Shown piece after piece: positions 62,408 to 64,000 of a stretch of 64,000 bases of DNA. Source of the DNA: Oscillospiraceae bacterium (GTDB lineage: Bacteria; Bacillota; Clostridia; Oscillospirales; Ruminococcaceae); contig JAAVID010000046.1 of the NCBI GenBank assembly GCA_014799395.1, positions 1 through 64,000 on the forward strand, given 5' to 3'. Positions within the stretch are counted from its first letter, which is position 1. Each line of letters begins with the position of its first letter. The notes beneath the pieces were generated by a model, which had not been told where the DNA came from, did no database searches, and saw only the letters and a list, made by a program, of their open reading frames with translations. The position numbers and the translations under genes were made by a program.

Positions 62408-63487
62408 TCAGCCGTTCTCTTCCTCGAACTTCTTCATGAACGCAACCAGCTTCTCAACGCCCTCGATAGGCATTGCGTTGTAGATAGACGCGCGCATACC
62501 GCCTACGGTTCTGTGACCCTTGAGGTTTTCAAAGCCCGCTGCCTTTGCCTCCTTGACGAACTTCGCGTCAAGCTCCTCATTGCCGGTAACGAACGGAACG
62601 TTCATCAGCGAACGATCCTCGGGGCGTACCGTGCCCTTGAACAGCTTGGACTGATCGAGGAAATCGTACAGTATCTTGGCTTTCTTCTCGTTGTGAGCCT
62701 TCATAGCCTCAAGACCGCCCATTTTCTTTATCCACTTGAATACCTTGCCGCAGATGTAGATACCGTAGCAGGGAGGAGTGTTGTACAGGCTGTCGTTGTC
62801 CGCCTGGGTCTTCCATTTGAGCATTGTGGGAGTACCGGGGAGAACGTCGTCGGTGATAAGATCCTCACGGATTATCGCGATAACAACGCCCGCAGGACCA
62901 ACGTTCTTCTGAACGCCGCCGTAGATAACGCCGTACTTGGTAACGTCAACGGGCTCGCTCAGGAAACAGGAGGAAACGTCGGCAACGAGGGTCTTGCCCT
63001 TGGTGTTGGGCAGGGTCTTGAACTTTGTACCGTAAATGGTGTTGTTCTCGCAGATGTAAACATAGTCCGCGTCCTCGGGAATGTCCAGGTCGGAGCAGTC
63101 GGGGATATACGAGAAAGTCTTGTCAGCCGAGGAAGCAACGTCAACAGCCTCGCCGTAGAGCTTAGCCTCCTGGAACGCTTTCTTAGCCCACTGACCGGTG
63201 ATGATATACGCAGCCTTCTTGTTCTTCATAAGGTTCATAGGAACAGCCGCGAACTGCTGAGAAGCGCCGCCCTGCAAAAACAGGACCTTGTAATTATCGG
63301 GAATGTTCATCAGCTCGCGAATATCCTTTTCCGCGGTCTTGATAATATCGTCATATGCCTTTGAACGGTGGGACATCTCCATAACGGACATACCCGTGCC
63401 GTTGTAATCGAGCATTTCGTCTGCTGCCTCTTTCAATACTTCCTCGGGCAGGACTGCGGGTCCCGCGCTGAAATTGTAAACTCTCAT
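62408..63487 (-). CDS. serC: Phosphoserine aminotransferase
   Basis: SerC converts 3-phosphohydroxypyruvate to phosphoserine with PLP. Typical start MRVYNFSAGPAVLPEEVL, LFLQGGASQQFAAVPMNL (about 70), and the PLP-lysine in YGGVQKNVGPAGVV (about 190) are present; NVPF and GHRTVGGMRASIYNA close it. Length (359 residues) is normal. An upstream in-frame ATG at 63559 has no ribosome site; ATG (complement of 63485-63487) has AGGAGG. It is the first gene of serC-DUF6440-serA. Confidence 0.95.
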   Translation of the reverse strand: MRVYNFSAGPAVLPEEVLKEAADEMLDYNGTGMSVMEMSHRSKAYDDIIKTAEKDIRELMNIPDNYKVLFLQGGASQQFAAVPMNLMKNKKAAYIITGQWAKKAFQEAKLYGEAVDVASSADKTFSYIPDCSDLDIPEDADYVYICENNTIYGTKFKTLPNTKGKTLVADVSSCFLSEPVDVTKYGVIYGGVQKNVGPAGVVIAIIREDLITDDVLPGTPTMLKWKTQADNDSLYNTPPCYGIYICGKVFKWIKKMGGLEAMKAHNEKKAKILYDFLDQSKLFKGTVRPEDRSLMNVPFVTGNEELDAKFVKEAKAAGFENLKGHRTVGGMRASIYNAMPIEGVEKLVAFMKKFEEENG

Positions 63488-63547
63488 TGGAATTCCTCCT
63501 GTTAATTTTTTAACGGTTATTTTAGGGTATAATAACCCACTATTTCT

Positions 63548-63576
63548 ATTATATGACATTTTCGGTGATATGTCAA
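63548..63576 (-). promoter_or_regulatory. serC promoter
   Basis: Read leftward: TTGACA (complement of 63571-63576), 17-bp spacer, TATAAT (complement of 63548-63553). A small dyad (GGTTAT...ATAACC, about 63517-63540) follows in the leader. Confidence 0.85.
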
Positions 63577-63612
63577 GATATATGCGAAAAAAATTGTGAT
63601 TTTTTGACAGTT

Positions 63613-63642
63613 AAAACGCGCCCGGAATTAGGAGCGCGTTTT
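63613..63642. terminator. Terminator before the final XRE gene
   Basis: AAAACGCGC (63613-63621) pairs with GCGCGTTTT (63634-63642), T on the right, A on the left. It ends the leftward XRE transcript. Confidence 0.8.
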
Positions 63643-63930
63643 TTACATAATTTTATTGATAAAGTTCGCGAGCGCGGCTTGCTGTTCGTCGGACAGCCGC
63701 TTGACGGCGCTTTTAAGGAAAGGGTTTATTTCATTGTCCTCGCTGAAAAATTCTTCAAGGCTCACGCCGAGCGCGTCACAGAAAAACGAGAGCGTTTCAA
63801 CGGTGGGATTTCGCTGACCGAGCTCGATCTCACGCAAATGGCTCTGCGAGATACCCGCAAGGTTAGCGAGCTTGTTTGTGGTTATTCCCCGTTTTTCGCG
63901 TAAGTATATCAGTCTTTGTGCAACGTTCAT
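63643..63930 (-). CDS. XRE-family transcriptional regulator
   Basis: The 95-residue protein has an XRE helix-turn-helix (about residues 7-60: LREKRGITTNKLANLAGISQSHLREIELGQRNPTVETL) and a short helical tail (LKSAVKRLSDEQQAALANFINKIM). The inner ATG (complement of 63928-63930) follows GGAGGA; an ATG 15 nt upstream overlaps that site and is not preferred. The target is unknown. The remaining 70 bp to the window edge hold no complete feature. Confidence 0.87.
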   Translation of the reverse strand: MNVAQRLIYLREKRGITTNKLANLAGISQSHLREIELGQRNPTVETLSFFCDALGVSLEEFFSEDNEINPFLKSAVKRLSDEQQAALANFINKIM

Positions 63931-64000
63931 AAAACAATCCTCCATCGGAGCGCGTAAGACTGTCGATAAAACCTCATCTGCTTCGTCAACCGCACGCGCG

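Noticed and set aside
1-64000. CRISPR arrays, tRNA or rRNA genes, prophage
   Set aside because: No regularly spaced direct repeats, no cloverleaf-like intergenic sequence and no phage structural genes were recognised on reading both strands; a tool search (tRNAscan-SE, CRISPR finder) could still reveal something missed.

Overview
The window opens at a chromosomal replication origin. An AT-rich region with DnaA-box-like repeats leads into dnaA-dnaN-rlbA-recF-remB, then gyrB-gyrA, mnmG-rsmG-noc-parA-parB and serS. This order is typical of Firmicutes, and the first 20 kb is almost entirely on the + strand, as expected for genes co-oriented with a fork leaving oriC. Moderate GC, strong AGGAGG-type ribosome sites, perfect TTGACA-17-TATAAT promoters, dapL, ECF and serpin genes and plant-polysaccharide hydrolases (GH5, GH43) point to an anaerobic gut Clostridia of the Ruminococcaceae/Oscillospiraceae type, perhaps a Ruminococcus or [Eubacterium] siraeum relative. 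That placement is inference from gene content.

Layout. 0-2.6 kb: origin, dnaA and the dnaA-dnaN spacer. 2.6-5.4 kb: replication and repair genes. 5.3-6.5 kb: a small leftward-transcribed island (three small genes, a promoter-hairpin-terminator unit, two near-identical 51-bp promoter/operator repeats) that separates remB from gyrB. 6.5-11.8 kb: gyrase, with a membrane gene between the subunits. 11.8-17.3 kb: segregation module with four perfect parS palindromes. 17.3-26.1 kb: serS, an ABC exporter with a very long coiled coil, a D,D-carboxypeptidase and an aspartoacylase-like hydrolase. 26.2-32.7 kb: a DtxR-type metalloregulator followed by four tandem lipoprotein serpins and a metallo-beta-lactamase-fold protein. 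32.8-34.3 kb: coaX plus an ECF substrate-binding component (vitamin B5 supply). 34.3-37.1 kb: small regulators and orphan genes with their own strong promoters. 37.1-44.2 kb: clpB, an AraC-type regulator, a chemoreceptor and a GH5 glucanase. 44.2-51.1 kb: leftward operon ppa-maf-orphan-two GNATs-rhomboid-small membrane protein, an acyl-CoA ligase and an orphan; the last two share a duplicated promoter element. 51.2-53.9 kb: lipoprotein, RNase P RNA, and a secreted papain-like protease with a membrane-anchored partner. 53.9-64 kb: membrane protein, WalJ-like hydrolase, murA, a MITE-like element, dapL, a stalked lipoprotein, GH43, the serine genes serA-(DUF6440-like)-serC, and an XRE regulator.

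Main candidates for something new: (1) the metalloregulator plus four-serpin operon, where the serpins share a scaffold but have different reactive loops; (2) the remB-gyrB island, with a convergent short-RNA unit and twin operators next to a ribbon-helix-helix gene; (3) the secreted cysteine protease and anchored partner just downstream of rnpB; (4) the nested inverted repeat at the left edge of the origin. No CRISPR array, tRNA, rRNA, transposase or prophage was recognised. All coordinates and motifs were read by eye; no similarity search was run, so family names rest on recognised motifs.
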